Shown: positions 1-12,723, numbered from the stretch's first letter. The stretch: 64,000 bases of DNA from Phycomyces blakesleeanus NRRL 1555(-) (GCF_001638985.1 NW_017265148.1:451367-515366); one strand, 5' to 3'. Notes: a model not told the origin generated them from the sequence alone. Made by a program: numbers and translations.

Positions 1-90
1 AAGCAATCATACATCGCATTAAAGTCTTATATCTCTGTTCAAAACCCTCTTCCTCTTTTTCCTCTTTCTGTCCCTTTGTATCTGTGTGAT

Positions 91-355
91 TGTCCTGAGT
101 GAAATCAACAGCGTTCTCTTAAATTCTTCTCTAAACTTATCTTCTCGTACCTTGCTGTCTATCTGTCTTGATTGTCCCGAGTGAAATCAGCAGTATTTTT
201 ATTTTCTTCTTCTACCTTACCTTCCTGTGCCTTGCTGTTTTACCTGTTTGGATTGTCCCGAGCGAAATCGACAGTGTTCCTATACCTCCTTTCACCTTTT
301 ACCTTAACACTTTTATTTCTTTTCCATCCTCAACTGTCCCGAGTGAAGTTGAACA
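91..355. repeat. tandem array of ~81-bp units, left end
   Basis: Four copies of a conserved core, TGTCCCGAGTGAAATCAACAG with small changes, start near 91, 173, 254 and 335, so the period is about 81-82 bp. The spacers between cores are pyrimidine-rich and poorly conserved. The same core occurs four times in inverted orientation at the other end of the window (about 63130-63400). I cannot assign it to a named satellite or transposon family. Confidence 0.75.
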
Positions 356-711
356 TTCAATCGCCTTTCTAAATACTCTGTATCCCTTCCATATTCACCT
401 TTCTCTTTATTATCCTCTTTCCCACCCGAACTCGTGCTCCAGAATTACATTTGTAATTCTTCTTCAATATATTTTATTCTTATTTTCTGACCAAGTTACA
501 CACACAACAAACTCAACACGCGTCAGTAGCTATTAAAATTGTTTGTATGCTTATGAAATAAAGAAAGTAAAATAGTAATAATAAGATGGGTAATATAGAG
601 TGCTGGAGCTTAAATGCTTGGCGAAGATGTCTTTGGTTATTTGACACTATAGCTTTGCTCAAAGTAGTCCGCGTGAGTTTCTTCTACTGTATGAAGTATA
701 AAATTAACCCC

Positions 712-2633
712 TTAGTCTTTTGTTGGCTGTTTTATATCTCCTTGAAGGGTAGAAATTGACCCTTGAGTACTTTCAGAAAATCTGCTATCAAAGGATCTGG
801 AGGAACGTTGGGTGCCGTGACGTATTATGGACGTTGTTAAATTATCTACAATGGTACTAGTATCAGATACACTTGAGTTTCTATGGCTCATTGCGATTGA
901 CAAGGCTATTGGTATTGAAGACCGATGTATGTCTGGACAGCGAGTAAGGGTTCGAGTGGGTGATATGGGATTTCGGTTGGCTCCTTCTGACGGTATATCC
1001 ACACAAAATGTCTCTTCATGTGGATGGGGTATATTGGATTTTTCGTCTTTAAGAAACTCTGTTAATGTAGGAGATGAGATCCCAAACTGTGAGAGATTAA
1101 GGTTACTACTCTCTTTGCTTTGGCATCGTTTCTTTTCCTCTGCCTGTTCTAGCGCTTCTTGTTCTTCATCGTAGTCATCTTCACCGTCAATAAAAAGTTC
1201 TGGTCTTGGAAATGTGCCGATTAGTACCGGCAGTTCCATAAAAACAAAGAGTTTAGGATTGTCTGGCTGGATTGTTCTTTCATTCATATTAACAATGATC
1301 CGAATGAAATATTCAACACTTATTAATCTACCACAACGATCTATGGTAGGGGGGGTTTTGGTAGGTATGAATATGTTTGCTAGGCATACTTGGGAGAAGT
1401 TGGCGGGATTTTTAATGTTGATGTTCAAGAGATTAGTTTTTATGCTAATTTGTTCGAGGATATTTCCTCTAGAAATGTTTGTTGATGAATAAGTCAAATA
1501 TTCTCTGTTTACTACGCTTACAGCTCTAGTTAGTCTACTTACTTGGTCTTTCCATAGTGAAGACGACGTATTAACTGTACTTTGATTGCCGATTTTCGAC
1601 TCATAACACAAAAGTGTTTAATTTCGATGGTCACAGGTAGAATATCACCTAAACGACAGTAATACAATTCAATTTATACAAAATAAATATATAATCAAAG
1701 GCTTGATAATTATATAGATACATGCTTGGTTCCTTTACCTCGAACTATAGCTGTTTTTGGAATACTTGCTTTCATATGGACTTTGTGGTCATGGATAGTA
1801 GTAGCTGGGGACAATATTGCGGTCACCTCTGCTGTTTTGTTGTAATGCGGCAAACTGACATCAATGTGTTCAAGGATTGCTAAGCTCCTTTTTGTTTGTA
1901 AAGACAGTGCACCAAAAAGGGCTGCCTTGTTGTGTGTAGCTAATAAGTAGTACCGAATAGTACCGTGTTTCAATGTCTGTACAGAGTGTATAAGCTGGGT
2001 GGTCTTGATTTACCAAAAGAGAAATACAAAATAAAAGCTGGTTACCTCTGCACTACTTGGAAGATCGCATTCTTGTTTTGTGGGTATCTGTATTTCAAAT
2101 GGGAATTTATGGAGCTTGGCTGGTAAAATATACGTCTTTTTATTGTCGGGAGCCTCGGCCAAAAGTATTGTTTTTGTAAATAGTTTGACCGAATTGCTAT
2201 CTGCTTGAACATCGCCAGTTAAAGCAAGTTTGATGTGCTGTGTTTTTGTGGGTTTTGCAAGATCAAGTATCACTTCGCCTGAAAAGATATATGTATATAT
2301 ATATATATATAATTTTATTCGTATTCGTATTCGTATTCGTATTGGTATTGGTATTGGTATTGGTATTGGTATTGGTATTGGTATTGGTATTGGTATTGGT
2401 ATTGGTATTGGTATTGGTATTGGTATTGGTATTTGTATTTGTATTTGTATTTGTATTTGTATTTGTGCTTGTGATTGTGATTGTGCTTGTGCTTGATATT
2501 TGGTGGGATATAGAGCTAAGAATAAAACCGTACACATCTCTCTTTTACCTCGAACGATGTCTCCTGGAAAGTAAAATCGATTGTTGTGAAGATCAATGTC
2601 AATGTATGTTTGCGATCTGCCCGATATACCCAT
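712..2633 (-). CDS. arrestin-domain (alpha-arrestin) protein
   Basis: A five-exon gene, 484 aa: 2633-2549, 2278-2046, 1976-1739, 1648-1543, 1504-712. All junctions are GT-AG and phase closes throughout. Residues 1-30 hold an arrestin N-terminal strand pattern (FYFPGDIVRGEV), followed by the arrestin_N sandwich. The C-terminal domain begins at GDILPVTIEIKH and includes the family signature CGRLISVEYFIRI. The tail (about residue 270 on) is acidic then Ser/Thr-rich. Alpha-arrestins are usually adaptors that bring Rsp5/Nedd4-type ubiquitin ligases to membrane transporters. I see no clear PPxY motif, so the ligase link is not shown here. The ATG at 2633 is preferred over an upstream TTG. The first intron carries a large hexanucleotide microsatellite. 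Confidence 0.85.
2279..2548 (-). repeat. intron 1 of the arrestin gene filled by (ATTGGT)n microsatellite
   Basis: About 150 bp of the 270-bp intron (2318-2466) is a run of ATTCGT, then ATTGGT (about 15 units), then ATTTGT units on the + strand. It is bounded by a TA run at 2291-2310 and GTGCTT/GTGATT units at 2465-2495. Every reading frame stays open through the tract, which produces spurious long ORFs on both strands. Confidence 0.9.
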
Positions 2634-2649
2634 TATTATCAAATAAATA

Positions 2650-4981
2650 ATTAAGAAAGTAAAAGTAAAATTAAAAAAAGAGGTAAGAAGAGGAAGTTTT
2701 GAAGATCAGGGTAATAAAAAAAAATCACAAGAAAAATAATAATATGGAAGAGAAAAGGGGGACCTGTACAACATGCGGAACGAACCTACTTGGTTACCTT
2801 ACCCGCTGGAAAGTAGATACACTTTCTACTTTATAGAATTTGCATGGTTATCAGTGCACCAGCATAGAGCACTAACCTTCAATTCTTATTTTTTATGTAT
2901 ATATACATATATATACTAAATGCAACCTCTTTGCTGTATTTTTTTTTTAAAAAAAGAAACTTATTCTAAGCTGTGTATATATGTATGTTTTTGTGTTTAT
3001 TTATTTTTGGTCTCCTTCCATGTTGTACAGATATTTGACGCCTTTGGTTGTTTTGTAGCTTGTTTTTGATTGTTTCCAGTAAATATTCTCTCGGGTAATC
3101 ACAGGTCCCACTGTAGTGCACATCAGTCAAAATAGAAGGTGGTGAGATGAGTATAGATTTGGGTATGGAGGCAGCTGACAGCTATACCGCGTCCCAGGTG
3201 TGATATTCGTGTGACACGAACATATCCTTTCTCATAATTAAGCCAAAACTGATGTGGCGCGAATCATACATCCTTTTATACGTTCATTAGTAGACAATAG
3301 AGCAAAAAAGAAGATGATGATTGTATTTATACCTTGAATAAATATTAATCGCATATTCTGTTTATACGATTTGTGCAAAATCTTATATTTCAATAGGGTT
3401 ATCTCGTCTTACATCATTCTATATCGACGTTACAAGCTGTGCTTGATGGCTAAATAGAATTTTCAGAAGATGATATAGATTTGCTTTACTTCACCTTTCT
3501 TTATTTTACGTTTTTAATTTTCAATTTTTAATTTAATTTTCTCCACCTATATTTATATTGTGCTTTAGTCGATATTTAAGATTTCTCGTTAAAAGGTCTA
3601 TCTAGTCCTGTGTGGTAGGACAAGTCTTTATCAAATCTCACAACAGAGAGACAGTAAGGAAGAGAGAAAGAAAAATAAACAACCACCTTCGTCTAAACAC
3701 CATTTAAAGAAATTATTCAGGAAGTATGTTAAGCTTGGAATTATAATTTAATTTTGTCAAGGAGAATAAATACTTTTGGACAAAAGTCATTAAACTATTC
3801 ATGGGCATTTTTGTATATTTAGATAAGTCTATAATGCTTTAAAATATGATGCAGGATCATAGATATATTCTACGCTTGCACTATATTGTGATCTTTGAAG
3901 TTTTATAATTTGATCCCAAGGCATAAACCTCGTAAGGTAATAGGTACCCATTTTTTTTTTAAAAAAAAAAACTTTACAATACTTATGAAAAAGACTTTTC
4001 AGTTTTATTATTTCCGAAAGTTTAAAAGCCTTTGAAGAAGAAAAAGAAGAAGAAGAAAAATAGGTACAGCAAAAAATCATAAGATAAAATATTTTCCAAT
4101 AAATCAAAAAGGATTAATAAATAAGACTTCGTATTTGCTACATCGCACAATTCATCAGATAGTGTTTTCTTGGTAAAATGGTGTGAAACATTTAAATAAG
4201 GAAAAATATAGTCCATAGTTACAAAAGTGTTTTTATGGCCAGAATATGCTTAAATATAACTAATTCAGGCTTGCTGCGTCTTTTGTTATACGAAACTTAA
4301 CTGTAACATACAAAATCCTTCTTCTTTTCTTATATATTTGGAAATAGCACACATATAAATTTATAATCTATGGTATCTCTTACTGTATAGTATTTAATAG
4401 CTGGAATAAAGCATATTCTTTTCTTTTCAACATACGAAAAAAATATCAATATTGGTTATTCTCGAATAAGCAATAGAAACTCTTATACTTTCTTCTGAAA
4501 TGAGTCATACACTAGCATATGCCCTTGTGACGCGGGTATCGCGTCCGGAACTATGCACCCAGCAGTTCGAATAAGTAATACACAAGCCATTCCCTGTTTC
4601 GATATCCCGCTAAACATTTTTTCTTTCTTTCTTAACATATATAAATATAAATATAATTGTGGCGTACATTCCATTTTCTATCTCAAAGCCGTACATGTTA
4701 TATATATATATATATTTATTTAACAATTTAAAATCACCTAATAAATCCAAAAGATTACAAGTAAAAGATACTCAAAACAAAATCCAGGTCTTGTGGAACT
4801 CAATATCCAAGCCAGACATTCATTTATATACATATGCTTTAATTATGTAATTAATAATAAGGTTTTCTATATCACAGTATAATATATTGAATTTAATACA
4901 AAAAAAATATGCTGGTTTATTAGATGTATATTCTTTTTTAAGTAATTATTAGCTATAGTATCATAAAACAAAATATCGAAT
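2650..4981. other. gene-poor intergenic region
   Basis: No supported gene lies between the arrestin start and the end of the asparaginyl-tRNA synthetase. The DNA is AT-rich, with poly-A/poly-T runs and short TA microsatellites. ORFs here are short, low-complexity and lack splice support. Confidence 0.6.
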
Positions 4982-6626
4982 TTAGGGTGTGCATCTTCCA
5001 GTGAAACGGGGGTAGAGAGAACAATCACGGACAGTGTGGCGGTTGAGGAGCCATGCAAGGAAACGTTCAACACCAAGACCATAACCACCATGAGGTGTGG
5101 TTCCGTACTTACGCTGGTCAGTGTACCAGTAGTAAGGGGTAGGGTCAATTCCTGCTTTGTTATATGCCTCTAAAAGCTCTTCCTAAACACAGAAGTATTA
5201 ATATTAGTATATATATATATATATATATGCATAGGCATTCTAGACTTACTCTGTTGTCCATTCTCATACTACCACCAACAATTTCACCGACGTTAGGCAT
5301 CAGTACATCGACACTTTCAGTGACTCTGCGATCTCCGGGCACCTTTTGCATGTAGAATGCCTTGATTTCGGCGGGGAAATGAGTCAAAAAGATAGGGCGA
5401 TTGATTTTGTCAGTCATGGCACGTTCGGGGGCTTCAGGAATATCCTCGCCGAACACATAGTAGCTGCCATCCTCCTTCTTGATATCATTAGCACGGAGGT
5501 ATTCAATGGCATCTGCGTACTTCATACGCATAAAAGGTCGCTCTGGCATCTTGAAGTTGGGGTTAAGCTGTTCAACCAACTTGCGAGTAGGTTCATCAGC
5601 CATCACACGCTCAATAGTATCACACAGGAGGTCTTCAAGGCTCTCAAGAAGATCATCAAATGACAAGAAAGCCATTTCAGCTTCCAAATGAGAGTACTCA
5701 GACAAATGTCTACGAGTATGGGACTTCTCGGCACGGTAAGACTCGGCCAGGCAGAAAACATCACCAAGCGAAGGTAAACAGGTCTCGAGGTAGAGCTGGG
5801 AAGACTGGGTCAAGTATGCCTATATCATATATAAATGTGCACGCGTAATTGTTAATAACCTTTGAATATGTATTTATAAATCTTATTTACCTTCTCTCCG
5901 TAGTAGTTGAATTCGAACAAGGTAGAGCCACCTTCAACCTGAGTCTGGACCATACAAGGGGGAGTAACTTCAGTATATCCACGTGAGTCGTAATGGGCAC
6001 GGAAAGCTTTGATAACCTGAGCTCTAGCCTTCAGAACAGCAGACTGAGTCTCACCACGGATGACAAGGTGACGACTATCCAAGAGGAAAGAGGGATCGGC
6101 ATCCTGAGTGACCTTGTTGTTGAAAGCGTCATCACCACTGGGGGCTTTACCAACAACTTCCCAGAAGTCAACAACCAATTCATGGTTATCTGGAGCCTTT
6201 GCGAGGTACATACAATTAGATTCACCTCATTAAATATATTCTAGAGTATCCAAACTTACGGTTTTTCCTTCAGGGAGAGCGTTGATGACACCGTAGACAG
6301 TTATTGTAGACTCAACGGACAAGGTGATAGCATCGTAGTTGTGGCACTATATATATCAAATTCAAGTTTAATAAGTGAATGTTTATTATTCAGCTCTGCT
6401 CTTTCTCAATTCATATACATGAACCACAAGAAACAGCACTTACTAATTTTCCTGTGAGAACGCACTGGAGGTAGCCAGTACCATCACGGAGAACAACGAA
6501 CATCATGTCCTTACCCTGGACACGAAGGCGATGAACCCAACCAGAAACCTTCACACGTTTTCCTCTGGACTCAATACTCTGCTTAACCTTGATCTATAGT
6601 ATAATCCCGATAAATATCAGCCCGTG

Positions 6627-6665
<39 letters not shown>

Positions 6666-7179
6666 CAACCAATGTTTACCTTTTGGGCCTTGGGAAGACT
6701 GTTATCTTCAACCAAGACAACGGACTTGGCATATTCAATAGCCTTGGCCTCTTCTTCGACCTTCTTTTTTAGTTCAGCTTCTTGCTTCTTCTTTTGTTCT
6801 TCCTGCTTCTGACGTTTCTTGAGTTGCTCAGCAATTGTCTTCTTTGCCTTTTTGATAGCAGCGCCTGAGGCATCCTTGTAACCGTCGGCATCTTTCTTGA
6901 CGAGAACTTTAGCGGTCTCACCAGCGGTTTCGAGGGCTTTCAATACAGTCTTAAAGGGAGCAGTTTCAGAACCTTTACCGGTATCATCAGAGCCAGTAAT
7001 CTCATCCACGTACATAGCTTTTGTTTTGTTTAGTATATTCAGAAAGAGAAAATGTTGTCAGATATGGTATACTTTGATAGCGTAGAATGATAGTAAAAAC
7101 TAAGTGCCTATAGTTTTTCAAGTTACATACTGTCTACAAGAGAAAGTTTTTGGGCACTTTCCGAGATGTTTGTTGTCAT
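4982..7179 (-). CDS. DED81: asparaginyl-tRNA synthetase, cytosolic
   Basis: Seven exons, 566 aa: 7179-7131, 7017-6680, 6593-6444, 6346-6260, 6196-5891, 5819-5250, 5182-4982. Phase closes throughout. It charges tRNA-Asn with asparagine using ATP. The N-terminal eukaryote-specific segment ([15 protein letters not shown]) is followed by a charged Lys/Glu/Gln helix. Next come an OB-fold anticodon-binding domain ([13 protein letters not shown]) and the class II catalytic core: motif 1 near [13 protein letters not shown], motif 2 at [12 protein letters not shown], motif 3 at [10 protein letters not shown] near the C-terminus. The start at 7179 is chosen because a 49-nt first exon ([16 protein letters not shown]) splices in phase to the conserved MYVDE segment. 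Length matches the yeast enzyme (about 550 aa). It is divergent from the next gene. Confidence 0.95.
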
Positions 7180-7361
7180 TGTATAATAGCTTTCAATAAG
7201 TGATTTCTAAGGTCAAAAAACAAGAATGTAGAAAAGCGGGGCCTTTAAAAATAATAAAAATTGGCACCAGTGCTCAGGTCAAAGCCACAATCCCAGCACT
7301 GGGACCAGTATCAAAGCGGAGGGAGAAAGCGGGAAATTAAGTTTGGAAAGAAGGATTCATC
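7180..7361. promoter_or_regulatory. shared divergent promoter, AsnRS / molybdopterin synthase
   Basis: Only 182 bp separate the start codons of two divergently transcribed genes, so both core promoters must lie or overlap here. The stretch contains a GC-richer block near 7260-7325 with a CAGTGCTCAG/CCCAGCACTGGG pair. No clear TATA box for either gene was identified. Confidence 0.6.
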
Positions 7362-7922
7362 ATGAGTCAATACAACAAGGAGTATTTGGTTGTGACTAAA
7401 GACGAGTTACCTTTAGTAGATACGATAACAAAATTGGTTCAGGATGACTCTGCTGGTGCAACAACAGTTTTTTTGGGAACAACTCGAGATTCATTTCAAG
7501 GTAATTAGAATAGAATGTTGAGGAGTTGATTATTATAGGACAGTTTATTTATTGTATTGTATTGTATTGTATTGTATTGTATCATATTTTGTTAAACTAT
7601 AGGAAAACGAGTTTTGCAATTAGACTATGAGGCCTACGAGCTCATGTCTATTAAGATTCTTAAAGCCATTATTCAAGAGGCACGTGCACGATGGAAGATT
7701 CAGCATGTAGCCATCTATCATCGTGTTGGATGTGTTCCTGTAGGACAAACAAGCGTAATTGCCGCAGTATCTTCAACACATCGCGGGGATTCTATTAATT
7801 CCACGGCATATTTAATCGATGAACTCAAGGACCGATGTCCAATATGGAAAAAAGAAGTGTATGAGGATGGAAGTATCTGGAAAGGTGCATGTGAAGGATC
7901 TCGCTCTGAAAAAACACAATAA
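7362..7922 (+). CDS. MOCS2B: molybdopterin synthase catalytic (large) subunit, MoaE/MOCS2B
   Basis: Two exons, 152 aa: 7362-7500 and 7603-7922, joined in phase. This subunit transfers sulfur from the thiocarboxylated small subunit to precursor Z, making molybdopterin in molybdenum cofactor synthesis. Family landmarks are FLGTTRDSFQGK near the N-terminus, VAIYHRVGCVPVGQTSV in the middle, and PIWKKEVYEDGSIWK at the end, which holds the conserved lysines of the active site. Length equals the usual 140-160 aa. The intron contains a short (ATTGT)n pentamer run (7546-7580). The cofactor implies molybdoenzymes such as nitrate reductase elsewhere in the genome. Confidence 0.95.
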
Positions 7923-9419
7923 AGAAGTGTAGATTGTTAAATAAACACTTAATTAAGTCGGATTATAAAAATAAAGCCATTCGTTTTTGACTTGGATACA
8001 GGTGAAGCTGTCTTATGTATTGTGCTATGTAAGTGATCCAATGAAAGCTAAAGAATGATTTTTTTAAAAAAAATATGTAAAGAAATACATAAATGAGCAA
8101 AAAGTAGTTGAGAAGGCATAACAAGAGTAGCTAGCGAAACACAGGAGGACAGATGATAAAAAGACTTTGTTCTTTATACAAAAAAAACAATGTATTTTGA
8201 TATTTTAAAAACAATTAAAAATCCAACATTTTCTTCTGCTTACATCCAAAAGTTTGACATTTGGTTCTTCGATTATATAGTGAGTAGCCACATACTCCTT
8301 GATGCAATCTACAATTATTTTACATTTCTTGAAGAGCTGTTAATCATCATTTCTCCACGCAACACCATATCTCATCTCCATCTCCTGTAGAAACACGACC
8401 AGAAAATCTCTACATGTCAGGCAAAGTCTGCACACATCTTTTCATTCTATACCTAGCAAATATATCTGGCTGATGGGTGCTCTGTATCCTAATTTTTTCT
8501 TGATCCACAAGAAACAGCGTGCAATAGTATTAAACAAACGGGCGAACAAAGCTGAAACATTGTTACAATGTATATAGACGTTCATGAACATTTGGGTTTG
8601 TTTTTATGATTAAATGATTGAAATTCTTATAAATTAATAATAGCAAAAAAAACTTTCAATAAGGTATCTCAGAAATATCATCGGACAGCAACAAAATACA
8701 AGCTGTATTTGTAAGTATAGATACAATACAGCAAAATAAAACAGCGTTACTTCCCCTAAAATGGATTATTTTTGATTTTGACCACACACTTCTTTTCTTT
8801 TACTGCCTTTTTTATTCCAAGATATAGCATAAAAAAGTTGAAGAGTAGTTTGTTTGGGGTCGAAAAGCAAGAAGTATTGCGGTGATCTCTCTGGTAGAAG
8901 TGAACTAGAGTGTATAGAAGGCTGGCATAGCATTGTAAAAGAAGACAAGCTCTTTATCGAGAAGAAACTTGGTGGTATATTTATACCAACAACTCTCCAT
9001 GAAATTGATGAAAAATCCGAACTGACCCTCCAATTATTGTACACTTCAAATGTAAGCTTGTTTTCAAGATAAATTCAGTATTTTTCTTTACATTAATGCT
9101 TTCAATACAAGAATAAATGACACAAGATGTAATTTCATTTTATATGAACTTGTTTTTTTACTATCACAGATGTGAAGTTTCGGTATCCAAAACATTAATA
9201 AAATAGATAGAAATGTATAAAAGAATGCTTTGAGACTTTATAGAGTTTATTGAAGAATATGTTTGTTTTAATAAAATAAGCTCAAATACAAGTTAATACA
9301 ATATAAATTTTTTTTTACCAGTAAAAAAAACTGAAAACAAAAGAACATATAGATATATGAACAAGATTAGAAATAAACTCGCAGAAAAAAGGCAAATGTA
9401 ATAGCTCTATTTCTGACAG
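7923..9419. other. gene-poor stretch with one exon-like ORF
   Basis: AT-rich intergenic DNA. The only protein-like segment is 8842-9054 (+), which ends at a good donor (AAT|GTAAGC) and contains LECIEGWHSIVKEDKLF. It has no ATG, no identified partner exon and no family match that I know. It may be a relic exon. Confidence 0.4.
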
Positions 9420-10318
9420 ATGGCAATTCGTTTCAAATCAAAATTGTATAATGTTAAAGATATTTCTCCAGTTAACAGAGTCCAGATTAAAAGAAAAATA
9501 CGTAAATGACTTAGACGGAGGACCGAACTATTGTGAATCCTGATGAGTTTAACTATGCGGGCACTGACAATGACCTGGTGAATATGATAACGTCAATACC
9601 GATGTATTTACCAAGAATGAAGTTTTACCCAAAACTTTTCAACCATTACATCGCGTTAAGCAATGAATCCAATAAAGATAGTACCAGCTTAAATTTATCT
9701 AACGAAGAATCATTTCTACGTTTGCCATCAGTTACGAATACGAAGGCTAGTGATGTTGATGTTGGCTATGGGTGTTTTCGGCAACGGAGATATTTAGAAA
9801 GACGAAAGAATCATAGAAATGAAGGAAAAGAGGTGCTTTTAATAGAAGATTCAATGAGAGAAACGGAGTCTACCCCAATCACTTCTATTGGCATGGCAAT
9901 AAAAAACTTTCGTGATAAATACGAACAACGACAAAGACTGCGGGATTTCTACAGCTCAGCGAAAATCATCAACCAAAAAAGACAAGTAGAAATCCAACAA
10001 CATCGATATCGTCATCACCTCTGCCGATGAGAAAGATTGAGACTTAAGCATTCAGAGAGTAATAATTTGTTACCAATATTACTATTGTAATCGATTTTTA
10101 TTAACGCGTAATTTTTTGGCTTACCAGATAAGTCCTCCACCAAAATGCCCTTGATACTCTTTATTATTGACAGGGAGACCGGTGCAAGTTCCCAAATCAA
10201 AAGCTTTAGAAAATATTGTGAGAAGTGGAATCAGAAGATACACGGGAAGACAGCCAATGTCTGCATCACAAATGAATGTAAGACCTCCCAAACGTGTATA
10301 TTCTGACTTTCGCCTTTA
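9420..10318 (+). CDS. unrecognised basic protein, exon structure uncertain
   Basis: The main exon is open from an acceptor at 9514 (CTTAG|ACG GAG) to a stop at 10030. It encodes about 170 residues with a charged, Arg-rich second half (FRDKYEQRQRLRDFYSSAK). An ATG at 9420 can be joined in phase through a 44-nt intron with a weak donor. A separate open segment from about 10172 to the stop at 10318 (ending PKRVYSDFRL) looks like a terminal exon. It could be joined through a weak donor near 10008, replacing the 10030 stop. I do not recognise the protein. Only the central exon is well supported. Confidence 0.35.
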
Positions 10319-10878
10319 ACCAGCCCAAGGATTTCTGGAAAGAAGGAAAGTTACAAAGTCAATAAAGGTACCTTACTTTGTATAAATCCTAACTGCATAA
10401 TTTTCAAGAATCGATGTGCAGGTAAGCCGAGAGATGCCCTTTAGCTCTCGTGATTGCACTCGTAAGCCTAAGCTCTGTTATGTTTGGTGCCACGCCCTCT
10501 CATTTTTACAACATCAGCCAGATAACCGCCCGAAATTATACAAAAACAACATCTGGCTTCTGTTCACGAAGAGGCGATTTGGGAGCTGCGTTGGAGCTCT
10601 GTAGGTTACTATCATTGTATATTACCAAAGCCTATATGAATTTTTAATTTATTAATTATTACCATTTCTTTTTTTGTATAAAAATAAGTGACTGTCAATG
10701 TTCCGTGGGGAAATAATGACACTCTTCACTAACAAAGAATTGAACGATGACCCTTTGGTGAACGCCTAAAGCATCAGTTTTATTTATATATTTTTTAAAA
10801 AAAAGCCCTAATTAAAAACCAACGCAAGGAAACACGTTTATTCTCGACATTTTTTTTCTGTCTTAAACAAATATTATT
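10319..10878. other. intergenic region
   Basis: No supported gene. The stretch from about 10415 to 10610 is less AT-rich than its surroundings and stays open in two + frames, but has no conserved motif or splice support. Confidence 0.4.
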
Positions 10879-12723
10879 ATGCCACCTAAAACTCGACTAA
10901 AACCTGCTGCCGTTACTAGCACCAAGCTATTCAATAAGCAAAAAACTGGTGTCAACGAGGCTCCCAATGAATACCTTTACCTCAAAAATCATCTCAACAA
11001 TCCTGAACACAACTCAAACGATCTTTCTGAAAATAGTTCTCAATCTACTAGTTTTTCTGATTACCCAGATCAAGCTACCTTTAGAATCGATCAATTATGC
11101 ACACAATCTTACCTTACTAAACGCAAAACACCTATTGACAATTGGCATATAATCGAATCAGACCACGGTAGGAATTAATAAAAATAGTAATATTTTTAAA
11201 GTAATTTAAGTACAGAGTTTAAAGAGAGAAAATGCGTATTTGTTTCTTGCGTGTCTTTTATATATAATCTTAGATGTATTTACAAAGATGATCAAATCAT
11301 ATGGGATTAGAGACATTATCGCTCGAGAGGTCGTTACTTTGAACTTTGATGAGCTTAGGGAGACCACGTAAGATTAAGTCCTAAATTCTTTGAGATGCCA
11401 ACCAAACAGAATGTGTATTATCTAACTATTGGAGGTTAAACATTAATATAGTCAAGTATATGGCCTTATTTTCGTGTCGGATTATAAAGACCAAAAATCC
11501 AATGAATACGCTGCTCCCAACGATCCAGACGATCCGGACGATCCCGAAGTCAAAGATTTTTTTTTCGCAACTAAAGTAATTAAAAGTATTTTTCTTTAAA
11601 AAGTTAACAGTCAGATATGCTTAAGAAAAATATTACTATTCATTGTATAGGTTGTCAAGAATGCATGTGCTACAGCTGCACTTTTAAGTGTTCTCCTTAA
11701 CTGTGATAGCAGTCTTGAGACTTGTAAAGAACTCAAGAATTTGAATAGATTATCTAAAAGAGCCAATTCAGATGTAAGATTTGTTAGTACCATTTGAGTA
11801 CAAGAGACTATTCAACAATGAGGATACGCATGCTTAAACCAATTGCGTAACACACACACACACACATACATACATATATACAGGATGTAGGTGCTGCCAT
11901 TGGTAAAAGTAAAATGTTACGTGAAACGAACAATTCACTTTCCAGGTAAGAAGACAAGAGAAGTAACAATATCGAACAGACCTAAATTGTATACATTCCA
12001 TTATTGTACCAAACGATGGTTGTAGCCCAGAGATCAATGCAGTATCCTCAAGTTCTGAATGCTCTGACTATCATTTTGTGAGCTATGTATTCAAGAATGG
12101 GTTCCTATGGGAGACGGATAGTACAAAATCTGCACCTGTGAAAATAAGTATGTCTACATAATAATATAATGCATCCTATGCTAATATATGTGCTGTAACA
12201 TCCAGAACTTTCCCCTGCTGAAAACTGGGTCGATTCAGTAAAAGGAATTTTAGAAGAGTTAATCGAAAGGTAATGTAATATCAAAGATAATGGTTTATTT
12301 TATTGATTGTTTGATTCATGAACTAACTGATTCACTATATAATAATGTGTATTTCATTTCCCTAGAACCCCTTTCAACAACTCCTTCAACTTAATTGCGA
12401 TTGTACATGATGAACTATCTAGCTACAAAAGACTTTTTCACGAGAAAAATATGTCTGCCAATGCATATAGAAACCGAATAAAACTTGAAAAGAAAACATT
12501 GGAAGAAGCCGAAAAGTCGAGTTCGACTTCGTTAGAATACACAGCTTCGGATCAGCTAGTTACCAAACATGTTCTACGCGTACTTACGAAGAAGTATACC
12601 AAAATTGAAGCTGACCTAACAGTTATCAAGAAGAAGATTTTAAAATTCACAAGAAAGAGAGAGGAAGAACGGGTAAGTGAAAAAGAAAAAGTCGTGGAAC
12701 CCGTGAGTGCTTATTCACCATAA
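10879..12723 (+). CDS. UCHL5: ubiquitin carboxyl-terminal hydrolase, UCH37/UCHL5-like, variant active site
   Basis: Eight exons, 411 aa: 10879-11167, 11274-11367, 11452-11575, 11651-11773, 11884-11945, 12026-12147, 12206-12269, 12366-12723. All are GT-AG with phase closed throughout. Residues 1-85 are a low-complexity extension. The UCH (C12) fold then starts at WHIIESDHDVFTKMIKSYG. The nucleophile is the Cys in VVKNACATAALLSVLLN, the His is in YHFVSYVFKNG and the Asp in LWETDS. The ULD-like tail FNLIAIVHDELSSYK and a long coiled-coil C-terminus follow. UCH37 acts on ubiquitin chains at the proteasome (via Rpn13) or in INO80. The oxyanion-hole Gln expected six residues before the Cys is Lys (AAA, last codon of exon 3). 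The usual ATQA after the Cys is ATAA. Activity is therefore uncertain. Confidence 0.9.

Noticed and set aside
2230..2650. Long poly-Val, poly-Ile and Thr-Asn ORFs on both strands
   Set aside because: They are frames through the hexanucleotide microsatellite inside the arrestin intron.
2846..2885. tRNA-like stretch with TGGTTATCAG and a short stem
   Set aside because: No TpsiC arm (GGTTCGA) or acceptor stem could be formed.
8842..9054. Exon-like ORF with a good donor
   Set aside because: No start, no second exon and no recognised domain; mentioned only as a possible relic.
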